Positions 8,714-17,561 of a stretch of DNA of 64,000 nucleotides are shown here, one piece after another (the first letter of the stretch is position 1; the number at the start of each line of letters is the position of its first letter). This stretch comes from Terriglobus sp. TAA 43 (lineage in GTDB: Bacteria > Acidobacteriota > Terriglobia > Terriglobales > Acidobacteriaceae). The stretch covers positions 558,001-622,000 of the forward strand of contig NZ_JUGR01000002.1 of NCBI RefSeq assembly GCF_000800015.1, written 5' to 3'. The notes below the pieces were generated by a model. It saw only the letters and a list, made by a program, of their open reading frames with translations. It did not search any database and was not told where the DNA came from. The position numbers were made by a program, and so were the translations under genes.

Positions 8714-9745
8714 TTGGCCAAGATCCTGCTCGAAATCACGCCCCATACGGAAGCCCTGTTCGGGCTTCGTGACGAAAACCTGCGGTGGATGGAGAGGGAG
8801 CTGGGCGTGTCGATCGACCTTCGATCGAACGGCCTGCTTGTGGAAGGAACGGACGAGCACGTGGCGCTGGTGGAACGCATCTTCAAGGACTTTGAAGCTC
8901 TGCGCCGCAGCGGCGTAACGCTGGCCGGACCTGAGCTCCATGCACTGGTAAAGCTTGCGGTGGCTGATCCATCGTCCACACTGAAACAACTTGTGGATAG
9001 CGGCCGCCAACGTACAGCCAATGGCGTGAAGCGCATGGTAAATCCGCGTTCTGCCAATCAGAAGAAGTACGTCGAGGCCATTGAACAAAACGACATGACC
9101 TTTGGCATTGGCCCTGCCGGTACGGGTAAAACGTATCTCGCTGTTGCGATGGCGGCAAGCGCGTTGATGGCGAAGAAAGTCGAACGCATCGTACTGGTGC
9201 GTCCTGCAGTGGAAGCAGGCGAACGGTTAGGTTTCTTACCCGGTTCGTTGCAGGAAAAAGTCGACCCGTACCTGCGTCCGCTGTACGACGCGCTCTACGA
9301 CTTGCTGGAAAAAGAGCGCGTGGACAAGATGCTGGAGAAGGGCATCATTGAAGTAGCTCCGCTAGCCTTCATGCGCGGTCGTACGCTGTCCAACGCGTTC
9401 ATCATCATGGACGAGGCGCAGAACACCACCAACGAACAGATGAAGATGTTCGTAACGCGTCTGGGCATGAACAGCAAGGCTGTCATCACGGGCGACCTGA
9501 CGCAGATTGACTTGCCGAATCCGAAACGCAGCGGTCTGCTGGAAGCTCTAGGCGTGCTGGAAGGCGTGGAGGGCGTAGGCTTCTGTCACTTCGAAGACAA
9601 GGATGTGGTGCGCCACAACCTTGTGCAGCGCATTGTTCGCGCATACGAAACACATCAGCGTGAGCAGCAGCTTTCGCTTGGCCTGGAAGGCGGCATCGAC
9701 GTTCCGGCAACAGAAACGAAGCCGACCGTACGCAAGACGCAATAA
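8714..9745 (+). CDS. ybeZ: PhoH-family ATPase (YbeZ)
   Basis: A 343-residue cytoplasmic PhoH-like NTPase. Walker A is GPAGTGKT at residues 133-140. Walker B is around residues 229-236 (FIIMDEAQ) and is followed by the N-T-T-N stretch typical of PhoH. A short N-terminal KH-like region precedes the ATPase core. In E. coli YbeZ interacts with the RNase YbeY in ribosome and RNA metabolism, and here ybeY follows directly, which supports the same role. Translation starts at TTG, with GGAGG 11 bases upstream; no better ATG gives the conserved N-terminus. A strong hairpin separates it from ybeY. Confidence 0.92.
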   Translation: MAKILLEITPHTEALFGLRDENLRWMERELGVSIDLRSNGLLVEGTDEHVALVERIFKDFEALRRSGVTLAGPELHALVKLAVADPSSTLKQLVDSGRQRTANGVKRMVNPRSANQKKYVEAIEQNDMTFGIGPAGTGKTYLAVAMAASALMAKKVERIVLVRPAVEAGERLGFLPGSLQEKVDPYLRPLYDALYDLLEKERVDKMLEKGIIEVAPLAFMRGRTLSNAFIIMDEAQNTTNEQMKMFVTRLGMNSKAVITGDLTQIDLPNPKRSGLLEALGVLEGVEGVGFCHFEDKDVVRHNLVQRIVRAYETHQREQQLSLGLEGGIDVPATETKPTVRKTQ

Positions 9746-9768
9746 CTTTGCATCAGAACAGGTAGCAT

Positions 9769-9805
9769 AAACAGGAGAGGGACTTCCCTCTCCTGTTTCT
9801 TTTCT
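9769..9805 (+). terminator. Perfect-stem terminator/attenuator between phoH and ybeY
   Basis: A perfect 13-base-pair stem (9769-9781 with 9786-9798) closes an ACTT loop, followed by a CTTTTCTC run. It is a good intrinsic terminator inside what is normally one functional cluster. It could reduce read-through into ybeY, or ybeY could have its own promoter in the short remaining gap. Confidence 0.85.
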
Positions 9806-9823
9806 CTAGGTACGCGAGGCGCA

Positions 9824-10363
9824 TTGATCGTTACAGAACCTCCGAGTCGAACTGATGGCAAACAACCTTCGCTGCAGAAGGCGACACTTTCACGTTTCCT
9901 GAAACGTGCACAAAAAGCCGCCGAACTGGATGGCGAAGTGACTGTACTGCTGGCGGACGATGCGCGATTGAAAGAGTTAAATCGCAGCTTCCGCCACAAG
10001 AACAAACCCACTGACGTTTTGAGCTTCCCCGCCTTTGAAAATGAAGAAGGCTACGCTGGCGATCTCGCGATCTCGCTGGAGACGGCGAAGCGGCAGGCCG
10101 ACGAACATGGCCATTCGCTGGAAGATGAACTGCGGACGCTGATGCTGCATGGCGTTCTGCATCTTGCCGGATACGACCACGAAACCGATAAGGGCGAGAT
10201 GCGCGCGCTTGAAGCTGAATTGCGCGAGAAGTTGAAACTGCCCACGGGATTGATTGAACGCACGCTGTCTGCTCCGAAGAAACGCACCGCAGCAAAAGCG
10301 AAGAAGACAACGGCGAAGAAGGCTGCACCAAAGAAGAGCCCAGCGAAGAGGACGTGGCGATGA
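9824..10363 (+). CDS. ybeY: Endoribonuclease YbeY with basic C-terminal tail
   Basis: A 179-residue metal-dependent RNase for 16S rRNA 3'-end maturation and ribosome quality control. The zinc-binding signature HGVLHLAGYDH is complete, with His109, His113 and His119. The upstream RHKNKPTDVLSFP motif is the usual substrate-side element. Residues from about 150 to the end form an unusual lysine/alanine/proline-rich tail resembling histone H1 or bacterial nucleic-acid-binding tails (KKRTAAKAKKTTAKKAAPKK). The core alone is of normal length. The start is a TTG shortly after the hairpin. Its stop overlaps the next gene by four bases (ATGA). Confidence 0.93.
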   Translation: MIVTEPPSRTDGKQPSLQKATLSRFLKRAQKAAELDGEVTVLLADDARLKELNRSFRHKNKPTDVLSFPAFENEEGYAGDLAISLETAKRQADEHGHSLEDELRTLMLHGVLHLAGYDHETDKGEMRALEAELREKLKLPTGLIERTLSAPKKRTAAKAKKTTAKKAAPKKSPAKRTWR

Positions 10364-11658
10364 GCCCACTTCTTTTCACGCTTTCCATCCTGCTTTTGCT
10401 GACGGTGCTTACGCTGTCGTCGTACGCGGATCGCGTGTACAGCGAGATGGGCAAGTTCCTTGCGCGCGAATACCAGGAAAATCTGGATGCATGGACGGAA
10501 CGAATTGAACCGCGGTTGGGGCTTTCGCGTGATTCGGTTGCACTCTCCGCTTCCATTCTTCGACAGGGTTCGCTGGCTCTGCTTGCGCTGATTCTTGGTG
10601 TGCATCGCGCGCGCGTGGGTGGAGGATGGCCTGCGTATGCAGAGACAGTGGCAGAGCTTGCGCTGATCATCATCGTGTTTGATCGCATGTTGCCGCAAGT
10701 ATTGTTTGCGCGCACGCGTGGCGAATGGGTTTCTACTGCGCGCATTCCGTTGCAGGTGCTGTTCTACCTGATCCTGCCATTGACGCTGACGCTGGGGCTC
10801 CTGGAGTCCATCGTTGCACTGGCAGAACCGGATAACGAGGAAGAGGAAGACCATCCCGACGAAGGCGTGGATGCGCTGCTGGAAGCAGGTGAGGAAGAAG
10901 GCATCCTGGAGGAGAGCGACCGCGCGCTGGTGCGCAGTGTGGTGGAGTTTGGTGACCTGGTCGTACGCGAAGTGATGACGCCGCGACCGGAGATGTTCAC
11001 CGTCCCGGACACCATGACGCTGGCAGAGTTCACCGCTGTGCTGAATGAAAATGCATTCTCGCGCGTGCCGGTCTACCGCGACACCGTCGATGAGATTACT
11101 GGCATTGCCTTTGCGCATGACCTGTTGCAGATCACCGACGTGGATGCGAACACCCGCACGGTGCGAGATATGCAGCGGCCTGCCGCGTTTGTGCCTGAGC
11201 CGAAGAAAGTCAACGAGCTGTTGCGCGAGATGCAGAGCGAGAAACAGCACATGCGCATTGTGATTGATGAATACGGCTCAGTCGCTGGCCTGGTGACCAT
11301 TGAAGACCTGATTGAAGCTATCGTGGGCAACATTGAAGACGAGCACGATGAAGATGCCGAGGTGCTGGAGGACGAAGACGGCTCATGGATTGTGCCCGGC
11401 AACATGGATGTTGCAAAGCTTCGCGATCTGCTGCAGAAAGATGCCGAGGAAGACGAACGCGAGCCACTTCGCCTGCGCACCGATTTGGAAGCCAGCACCG
11501 TGGGCGGCCTTGTTTCGGAGCTGGCCGGACACATTCCGCATCCGGGTGAAGTGGTGGAAGAGGATGGCTTGCGGCTGGAGGTGGTCAATGCGACATCGCG
11601 GCTGGTGAAGCGCGTACGTGTAAGCCTGCTGCCTCCTGACGACCCCACCGAAAACTAG
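10360..11658 (+). CDS. CNNM/CorC-family membrane protein with CBS pair (HlyC/YbeX-like)
   Basis: A 432-residue protein combining an N-terminal CNNM-like membrane domain (about three hydrophobic helices in residues 1-145), an acidic linker, a CBS-domain pair (from about VREVMTPRPEMFTV to IEDLIEAIVGNI) and a C-terminal CorC/HlyC domain (GSWIVPGNMDVAKL onward). Related proteins act in magnesium export or homeostasis. The start is ATG at 10360, overlapping the ybeY stop, with AGAGGA eight bases upstream; the in-frame GTG at 10354 is too close to that site. The phoH-ybeY-CorC-era order is a conserved neighbourhood for ribosome maturation. Confidence 0.88.
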   Translation: MSPLLFTLSILLLLTVLTLSSYADRVYSEMGKFLAREYQENLDAWTERIEPRLGLSRDSVALSASILRQGSLALLALILGVHRARVGGGWPAYAETVAELALIIIVFDRMLPQVLFARTRGEWVSTARIPLQVLFYLILPLTLTLGLLESIVALAEPDNEEEEDHPDEGVDALLEAGEEEGILEESDRALVRSVVEFGDLVVREVMTPRPEMFTVPDTMTLAEFTAVLNENAFSRVPVYRDTVDEITGIAFAHDLLQITDVDANTRTVRDMQRPAAFVPEPKKVNELLREMQSEKQHMRIVIDEYGSVAGLVTIEDLIEAIVGNIEDEHDEDAEVLEDEDGSWIVPGNMDVAKLRDLLQKDAEEDEREPLRLRTDLEASTVGGLVSELAGHIPHPGEVVEEDGLRLEVVNATSRLVKRVRVSLLPPDDPTEN

Positions 11659-11677
11659 AGCGCGTAAACTAAGCAGA

Positions 11678-12754
11678 ATGGCATTTCGCGCAGGTTTCGT
11701 CTCCATCATCGGCCGCCCCAACGCAGGCAAGTCCACGCTGCTCAACGCTCTCCTTGGCGAGAAGCTGGCCATCGTTACACATAAGGCGCAGACCACGCGT
11801 ACACGTATTCTTGGGGTTTTGGAACAGCCGGCACAGCCGAAAACGAAGACACGCCCAGCTCTACCCGCCGCACAGATTGTCCTGGTGGATACGCCGGGCG
11901 TACACAAGCCCAGCACACAGCTTGACCGCCGCATGATGCAGGAAGTCCACGACGCGTTGGAAAGCCGCGACGTGGTGCTGTTCCTGGTGGACGCGACGCA
12001 TCGCATTCATGAACCGGCTCCGCGTGTGGAAGGTAAGTCTCCTACTCCCTCTGAAGACAAGAAAGCACTGAGCGCGGCAGAAGATGCGTTTGCGTTGAGC
12101 ATGTTGCGCAACGTGGAATGCCCGGTGATTCTTGTCTTCAACAAGATTGACCTGGTGAAGCGTGAAGACCTTCTTCCGCTCATCACGCACTGGACTACGA
12201 AGTTTTCCTTCACCGATACAGTACTGATCTCAGCGGCGAAGAAGGATGGCCTGGATACGTTACTGGGTCGCATTGTGGAGCAGCTACCCGAAGCGAATCG
12301 CTACTTCCCCGAAGACCAGCTCACCGACCAGCCGATGCGCTTTCTGGCAGCGGAACTAATCCGCGAAAAGATTCTGCTCTTCACCGGCGAGGAAGTGCCT
12401 TACGCGTCCGCTGTTGTAGTGGAGAAGTGGGAAGAGCCGGGGCCGCAGCGCAAGCCCAAGAAGGATGAAGAGCCGAAGCTGCCGGTAACGAAGATTGCGG
12501 CAGCCATCTTTGTGGAGCGCAGCGGACAGAAGGCGATCCTGATCGGCAAGCAGGGCGCCATGCTGAAGCAAATTGGCACCGCAGCACGCAAAGAGATCGA
12601 GGACCTGCTGGGCACTCGCGTATTCCTGGAACTGTTTGTGAAGGTGAAGGAAGACTGGCGTTCAAAGAAGGGCTTTGTAGAGGAGTTGGATTGGCGGCGT
12701 CAGTTGGAATCGTTGCAGGCTTCGCAGACGCTTAAGAAAGAGAATGAGGCCTAA
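11678..12754 (+). CDS. era: GTPase Era
   Basis: A 358-residue GTPase that binds the 3' end of 16S rRNA during small-subunit assembly. G1 is GRPNAGKST at 12-20, G3 is DTPGVHK near 71-77, and G4 is NKID at 155-158. The C-terminal KH domain carries the IGKQGAMLKQIG signature. The usual length is about 300. The surplus sits in two insertions, a Pro/Lys/Gln stretch near residues 50-65 and a charged Pro/Ser stretch near 112-138, plus a short extension between the G domain and the KH domain. It ends in the normal REIxVRDF-free acidobacterial way and overlaps the next gene by 11 bases. Confidence 0.95.
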   Translation: MAFRAGFVSIIGRPNAGKSTLLNALLGEKLAIVTHKAQTTRTRILGVLEQPAQPKTKTRPALPAAQIVLVDTPGVHKPSTQLDRRMMQEVHDALESRDVVLFLVDATHRIHEPAPRVEGKSPTPSEDKKALSAAEDAFALSMLRNVECPVILVFNKIDLVKREDLLPLITHWTTKFSFTDTVLISAAKKDGLDTLLGRIVEQLPEANRYFPEDQLTDQPMRFLAAELIREKILLFTGEEVPYASAVVVEKWEEPGPQRKPKKDEEPKLPVTKIAAAIFVERSGQKAILIGKQGAMLKQIGTAARKEIEDLLGTRVFLELFVKVKEDWRSKKGFVEELDWRRQLESLQASQTLKKENEA

Positions 12755-13055
12755 GTTCCCGCGCGTCTCCGATGAGATGCGTCGCCGTTCGGTGATGCTG
12801 GAAAACGAAGTACTGGCATGGCCGGGCACGCGTTGCGGCAAGATGTTTGGCATGGTGAGCCTGTATCGCAACGACGCGATCTTCGCTTTGCTCCCGGCCA
12901 CACGCGCTATTGAGAACCCCAACGCAATCGGTCTGCGACGGCAGAAACCGATTGCTGGCAATACCCACAAATGGGAGTTCTTCCCTGTTACCAACGATAA
13001 AGAGCTGGGCACGGCATTGGAGCGACTACGAAGAGCCTACGATGCCGCTAGCTGA
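12744..13055 (+). CDS. Small protein, possibly TfoX N-terminal/YjbR-like
   Basis: A 103-residue soluble protein overlapping the end of era by 11 bases, with AAAGAG just upstream of its ATG. The central GKMFGMVSLYRNDAIFALLP segment resembles the strand-turn-strand of TfoX_N/MmcQ-like domains, where 'mfGg.g.y.dg.mfAl' is typical. The later KWEFFPVTNDKEL and the C-terminal helix LERLRRAYDAA are compatible with this. The function is unknown; small TfoX_N-like proteins have been linked to competence regulation but that cannot be carried over. Tight coupling to era suggests co-translation. Confidence 0.65.
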   Translation: MRPKFPRVSDEMRRRSVMLENEVLAWPGTRCGKMFGMVSLYRNDAIFALLPATRAIENPNAIGLRRQKPIAGNTHKWEFFPVTNDKELGTALERLRRAYDAAS

Positions 13056-13200
13056 ACATCGCCCTGCACCTTCCTTCTCTGCTATGCTGACTCCGCGCCT
13101 ATGACTGTCTCCTGCCGCTAAGTGATTTCGCACGCGCTCCGCTTCTTCGCGGTGCATGCGCTGATCTTGGTCTGCAACCCATCTTGATGGAGACAATCGC

Positions 13201-13719
13201 TTGAATACCTCTGACATTTTTACGGCTCGGCTACGCCTTGTGGCTATTACACCCGAGCTACTGGATGCGGAAACTGCCAGCTACGCCGATCTTGCTGCGC
13301 GTCTTGAGGCACGCGTTCCGCCCGAGTGGCCTGACAGCAACTGGGAACCGCACGTCTTCGATTTCTTCCGCAAGCAGTTTGTGGAACACCCTGAAACGAT
13401 CGGATGGAGTCGCTACATAGTGCTTCCCTTACCTGAACCGACTTTGATTGGGACAGTGGGAGGATATCCGATCAGCGCAGAGGAAGCTGAGACGGGGTAC
13501 GCCATTCTGAAACCGTGGCAGCGCAATGGCTATGCCACGGAAGCAACGCTGGCGATGCTGCAGGTATTTTCCGCGCAGGGCGTGCAGAGCGTCATTGCGC
13601 ATACCTTTCCAACCATGCAGGAATCGATCCGTGTGATGGAGAAGTGTGGCATGCGCTTCGATGGCGAAGGTGCGGAAGAAGGCACCGTTCGCTATCGCAT
13701 TACGCTTCCTTCATCGTGA
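13201..13719 (+). CDS. GNAT-family N-acetyltransferase (RimJ/RimL-like)
   Basis: A 172-residue acetyltransferase using acetyl-CoA. The N-terminal DIFTARLRLVAIT matches the 'TeRL.LR.i' opening of RimJ/RimL-type enzymes. The acetyl-CoA-binding part is ETGYAILKPWQRNGYATEA, with the Q-R-N-G-Y-A loop. A VMEKCGMRFDGEG strand follows. The substrate may be a protein N-terminus, an amino acid or an antibiotic; this is not decidable here. TTG start with GGAG nine bases upstream. The 3' end overlaps the convergent response-regulator gene by 20 bases, so the two transcripts are complementary at their ends. Confidence 0.85.
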   Translation: MNTSDIFTARLRLVAITPELLDAETASYADLAARLEARVPPEWPDSNWEPHVFDFFRKQFVEHPETIGWSRYIVLPLPEPTLIGTVGGYPISAEEAETGYAILKPWQRNGYATEATLAMLQVFSAQGVQSVIAHTFPTMQESIRVMEKCGMRFDGEGAEEGTVRYRITLPSS

Positions 13720-15064
13720 CGCCGAGCGCCTTCATCTTGCGATAGAGATGGCTGCGCTCCAGGCCGAGTGCTTCCGCAGCGCGGCTTATGTTGCCGTGAC
13801 ATTCTTCCAGTTTTTTCAGGATGTAGTCACGCTCATAAGCCTCACGCGCCTGCAACAGTGTGCCGAAATCTTCAACTCTGGATTTCGCCGTTCCCTCGCG
13901 CGACAGCAGCGCAGGCAGATGCTTGCGTTCGATGCGGATTGCCTTGGGATTTAGAATGAGCACGCGCTCCACCACGTTGCGCAGTTCACGAACATTGCCC
14001 GGCCACGCGTACTGCTTCAATGCAGCAATGGCGTCGGGCGAAATCTCGATGCGTGGACGGCCATACTCCCTGCCGAATTCGCTCAGGAATTCCTGCACCA
14101 GCGATGGAATATCTTCCATGCGGTCGCGAAGCGGAGGAACATAAAACGGGATGACGTTAAGACGATAGAAAAGGTCTTCGCGAAAATTTCCTTTCACGAT
14201 CTCGTCTTCCAGATCCTTGTTTGTTGCGGCGATCACACGCACATCGACGTGAACGGGCTGCGATGCGCCCACTGGATAGAAGCGCTGCTCATCCAGTGTT
14301 CGCAGCACTTTCGCCTGTGTCTTCAGGCTCATGTCACCCACTTCATCTAAAAACAACGTGCCACCATCCGCACGTTCGAAGGTGCCGCGCTTCTCCGGAG
14401 GGCCGCCGGGAGTAACGCCGTGTCGATAGCCGAAGAGCTCACTTTCAATGAAGTCTTCTGGGATGGCTGCGCAATTCAGTTCAATGAAGGGACGGTCCGC
14501 TCGCAAGCTCTCGGCATGCATGGTGCGTGCGATGCGCTCTTTACCGCTGCCGGATTCACCGTAGATGAGCACGCGACCGTTGGTGGGAGCCATCAGGCGA
14601 ATCTGCTGCCGCAGCGCCTTCATGGGAATGCTTTCGCCCGTGAGATACGCCTTCTGCGCAAGCTGTTGCTGAAACTCAGAGTTGTCCCGGCGAAGACGGC
14701 GTGCTTCGGTTGCGTTCTTCAGAACGAGCAGTGTGCGATCGAGCGATAGCGGCTTTTCCAGAAAGTCATACGCGCCCAACTTCGTGGCTCGCACTGCGGA
14801 TTCAATGGTTCCGTGACCGGAGATGATGACCACTTCCGGCGGCGCGGCGAGTGCAAGTTCGCGGATACGCGCCAGCACCTCCAAACCATCGCCGTCGGGT
14901 AGCCAGATATCCAGCAACACCACGTCATACTCCACGTCGCGGATCAGTTCCAGCGATTCCTTGGCAGTACCGCTGGAAGTGACGACGTAGCCTTCCTCGC
15001 GCAGGATGGTCTCGAGCGATTCGCGGATCTCCGCTTCATCATCAACAACAAGGATGTGGGTCAT
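13700..15064 (-). CDS. NtrX-like response regulator with AAA+ and Fis domains, non-canonical GAFTGA loop
   Basis: A 454-residue NtrC-family regulator. A receiver domain with phosphoacceptor Asp52 (VVLLDIWLPDG) is followed by an AAA+ domain with Walker A GESGSGKE (169-176) and Walker B GTLFLDE (235-241). A Fis-type helix-turn-helix lies at the C-terminus (GNISRAAEALGLERSHLYRK). Where sigma-54 activators carry GAFTGA, this protein has GVTPGG (216-221) followed by a short GPPEKRG insertion. The GAFTGA loop contacts sigma-54, so ordinary sigma-54 activation is doubtful; it may act on sigma-70 promoters instead. It overlaps its kinase gene by four bases (ATGA). Confidence 0.88.
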   Translation of the reverse strand: MTHILVVDDEAEIRESLETILREEGYVVTSSGTAKESLELIRDVEYDVVLLDIWLPDGDGLEVLARIRELALAAPPEVVIISGHGTIESAVRATKLGAYDFLEKPLSLDRTLLVLKNATEARRLRRDNSEFQQQLAQKAYLTGESIPMKALRQQIRLMAPTNGRVLIYGESGSGKERIARTMHAESLRADRPFIELNCAAIPEDFIESELFGYRHGVTPGGPPEKRGTFERADGGTLFLDEVGDMSLKTQAKVLRTLDEQRFYPVGASQPVHVDVRVIAATNKDLEDEIVKGNFREDLFYRLNVIPFYVPPLRDRMEDIPSLVQEFLSEFGREYGRPRIEISPDAIAALKQYAWPGNVRELRNVVERVLILNPKAIRIERKHLPALLSREGTAKSRVEDFGTLLQAREAYERDYILKKLEECHGNISRAAEALGLERSHLYRKMKALGVTMKEA

Positions 15065-17436
15065 GCCGATGCATTCCTAGTGTCTGCCTTTGAGAACTCC
15101 GATGCGGAGGATTCATAAGTCGTTGCAATGTCGTGCTGCCCACTCCCCTCAACGGGCGCGGCAATGGGAAGTTCCAACAGGAAACGCGCTCCGGTGGGCA
15201 AATTCTTTTCCGCGCGGATGGTTCCCTGGTGGTCCGCCATGATCTTTGCCACGATGGTTAGACCTAATCCTGTGCCGCGCTGCTTGGTGGAGAAATACGG
15301 CAGGAAGAGCCGCTCGCGCATGTCGTCCGTGACGCCGGGACCAGTGTCCGCTACCACAATCTCCAACATACCCTGCGACTGTTCACTGCGTCGCGTCTCA
15401 ATGTGAATCTCACGCAGCAGGCTGCCGGTCATGGCTTCTGCAGCGTTGTCGATCAGGTTGGACAGCGCACGCTTGATGGCTTCGGGATCGGCCATCACGA
15501 GTGGCAAACGCGGCTGTAATGACTTCACTACTGTGATGTTGGTAAGTCGCCCCGCAAACAGACTGAGCGTGTTTTCAAGGATGGTGTTCAGGTCCGCGGG
15601 TCGCGGTTGCGCATTGGGAAATTCGGCAAGCGATGAAAACTGATCCACAAGCCCGCGCATGCTCTCCACCGAAGCGCTGATCACTTCACTGGAACGGCGA
15701 ATCGTGCCGACAGAAAGAGATTCCAACTGATGTTGTTGCAACAGATCGCCAAGACGAACGATGTGGCGACGAATCTGTTCGGCATTCAATGAAATAGGAG
15801 TGAGCGGGTTTTTGATTTCGTGTGCAACACGGCGCGCCACTTCTTTCCATGCAGACTGTTTCTGCGCGCGCAGAAGTTCCGTTGCGTTTTCCAATACCAA
15901 CACGTAGCCCGCGGGCAGACGCGTGCCTCCGCTGGTGGTTTCAAGGATTGCCGCGGTTATGGCAAGGTTCAACATGCCGTTGTGCGTGGGCATCTCCGTC
16001 TCCGCCGAAGCAGAACCCATGCGATGACTGCGGCGCAAAAGGCGGTCAATTACTTCCAGACTTTCTGGAGCAATCACTTCGTCCAGCAGCAATCCCACGA
16101 AGGCGCGTTGACCGCCTGGGTCCAGCATTTCGCTGAAGGCTCGATTCACCACGCGAATGCGACGATCCACATCCAGCATGACCACGCCGTTAGGAATGGT
16201 CTGCAGCATGGTTTCCAGCTCGCGACGCCTCGCCTCAACTTCTACGTTGGCTTCAAAGATCTGCAGCGTGGTCTTCTCCACCATGCGGCGGCTGGACTCC
16301 AGATCGTCGGCCATGGTGTTGAAGGTCTGTACCAGGTCGCCGAGCTCTTCGGTGGCAGATGCTTCCACGCGCTGCTGATAATTGCCCTGCGCAATGGCGC
16401 TCATAGCATCGGCCAGCGCTTCTACGGGCTTCGTTACCTGCTTGGAGAGATGGAGCGCAAGCCAACTGGTGATGAACAGCGCAAGGCCCGTGATCATCAT
16501 CAGCAACATCATGTAGGTGGCGCGCACCTGCTGACGCATGCGGAACAATTGCCAATACTGCTGGCCCGCGCGATTCAACGTGGCGATATGCGCCGTCATG
16601 CCGCTGGGCAGCGGCGCTCCTGAGACCACCAGGAGACCCGACGACGTGTGCGCAGAGCCAAGGATGTAATCAATGCCACCTGCCGTGAGAATTGGCTCAT
16701 CGTTGCGCCGGATACCGGCCAGCAACATGGCATTCACCGTACCGCCGTCACGCTTCTGCAGAGGCGAACTCAACGCCTCGTCTTCCGCAGGGAGCGTATC
16801 GGGTGGCTGTAACACGCTCAGGACCGCAGGATCGGGTGGCGTGTGGAAACGCGACACCACCACATCGCCGCTATAGACCTGAGCGAATCCTCCGAGCAGC
16901 GACACCTCATGGCTTTGCATGGCGCGTTGCAGCGTCGCCGATGTTACATCAGGTCCAGCTTCAGAGATGACACTGGCAATCTCTTCCGCCTCCGACCGTG
17001 CGTTCGCAGCAATGTAGCGGGAAAGATCACGCGATACAGCAATGGACTCCTGCCGGAGATGGTCCGAAGGCTGAGCAAACCAGCGCTCGATAGCACGGTT
17101 CATCAACAGGTAGCTGAAGCCATACATGCAGCCCACCGGCAGCAAGCTGAGCAGCACTGCACCTAACAGCATCCGCGTTCGCAAACGTGCGCCCAACACA
17201 CGGCTGCGCTGCTCTGCGTACAACTTCAGAACGTTGCGCATGAGCAAAACGAGGATGGCAAGGAAGATCAGGAAAACAAGAACTGCGACAGCGATAAAGA
17301 GAAAGATACCGCCCAGCGTATCCGGCGTGAGAAAGCTCAGCCGGAACGCATTGAGCGCGGCAAGACCGAGAAACAAGAGGAGAAGGAATACACCCAGCAC
17401 AATCATCACAATCTTGCGCTGGCGTGTTGTGCCCAT
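15061..17436 (-). CDS. NtrY-like membrane sensor histidine kinase
   Basis: A kinase of 791 residues. Hydrophobic segments lie near the N-terminus (about 10-35, 40-70 and 90-115). A periplasmic/extracytoplasmic sensor region of about 190 residues follows, then another membrane helix, a HAMP linker (VTKPVEALADAMSAIAQGNY), a PAS domain, HisKA with VAHEIKNPLTPI (His about 539), and an HATPase domain with NLIDNAAEA, DTGPGV and GTGLGL. The architecture is that of NtrY. The ATG at 17436 is preferred over the one six bases upstream, because AGGAGG is one base from the latter and seven from the former. It is paired with the NtrX-like regulator; the signal is unknown. Confidence 0.9.
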   Translation of the reverse strand: MGTTRQRKIVMIVLGVFLLLLFLGLAALNAFRLSFLTPDTLGGIFLFIAVAVLVFLIFLAILVLLMRNVLKLYAEQRSRVLGARLRTRMLLGAVLLSLLPVGCMYGFSYLLMNRAIERWFAQPSDHLRQESIAVSRDLSRYIAANARSEAEEIASVISEAGPDVTSATLQRAMQSHEVSLLGGFAQVYSGDVVVSRFHTPPDPAVLSVLQPPDTLPAEDEALSSPLQKRDGGTVNAMLLAGIRRNDEPILTAGGIDYILGSAHTSSGLLVVSGAPLPSGMTAHIATLNRAGQQYWQLFRMRQQVRATYMMLLMMITGLALFITSWLALHLSKQVTKPVEALADAMSAIAQGNYQQRVEASATEELGDLVQTFNTMADDLESSRRMVEKTTLQIFEANVEVEARRRELETMLQTIPNGVVMLDVDRRIRVVNRAFSEMLDPGGQRAFVGLLLDEVIAPESLEVIDRLLRRSHRMGSASAETEMPTHNGMLNLAITAAILETTSGGTRLPAGYVLVLENATELLRAQKQSAWKEVARRVAHEIKNPLTPISLNAEQIRRHIVRLGDLLQQHQLESLSVGTIRRSSEVISASVESMRGLVDQFSSLAEFPNAQPRPADLNTILENTLSLFAGRLTNITVVKSLQPRLPLVMADPEAIKRALSNLIDNAAEAMTGSLLREIHIETRRSEQSQGMLEIVVADTGPGVTDDMRERLFLPYFSTKQRGTGLGLTIVAKIMADHQGTIRAEKNLPTGARFLLELPIAAPVEGSGQHDIATTYESSASEFSKADTRNASA

Positions 17437-17487
17437 GTTCATGCCTCCTGTGACGGTGTTCGCGATTATAGGCGTTACAGAAAAAGA

Positions 17488-17535
17488 AACGAAAAGAGCC
17501 TGTACCCTTTCGCTATACGCGGAGTGATACAGGCT
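17488..17535 (-). terminator. Rho-independent terminator of alanine dehydrogenase
   Basis: An 8-base-pair stem, AGCCTGTA with TACAGGCT (17497-17504 and 17528-17535), has a 23-base loop. On the minus strand it is followed by CTTTTCGTTTC. It lies after the ald stop and before the NtrY-like kinase start, so the kinase-regulator pair probably has its own promoter in this gap. Confidence 0.65.
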
Positions 17536-17561
17536 TTCCCGTTCTCATAACCATTTGCGGG

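Noticed and set aside
10051-11250. A 399-codon minus-strand frame opposite ybeY and the CNNM/CorC gene
   Set aside because: It lies opposite two genes with clear motifs and reads as low-complexity His/Arg/Gln sequence.
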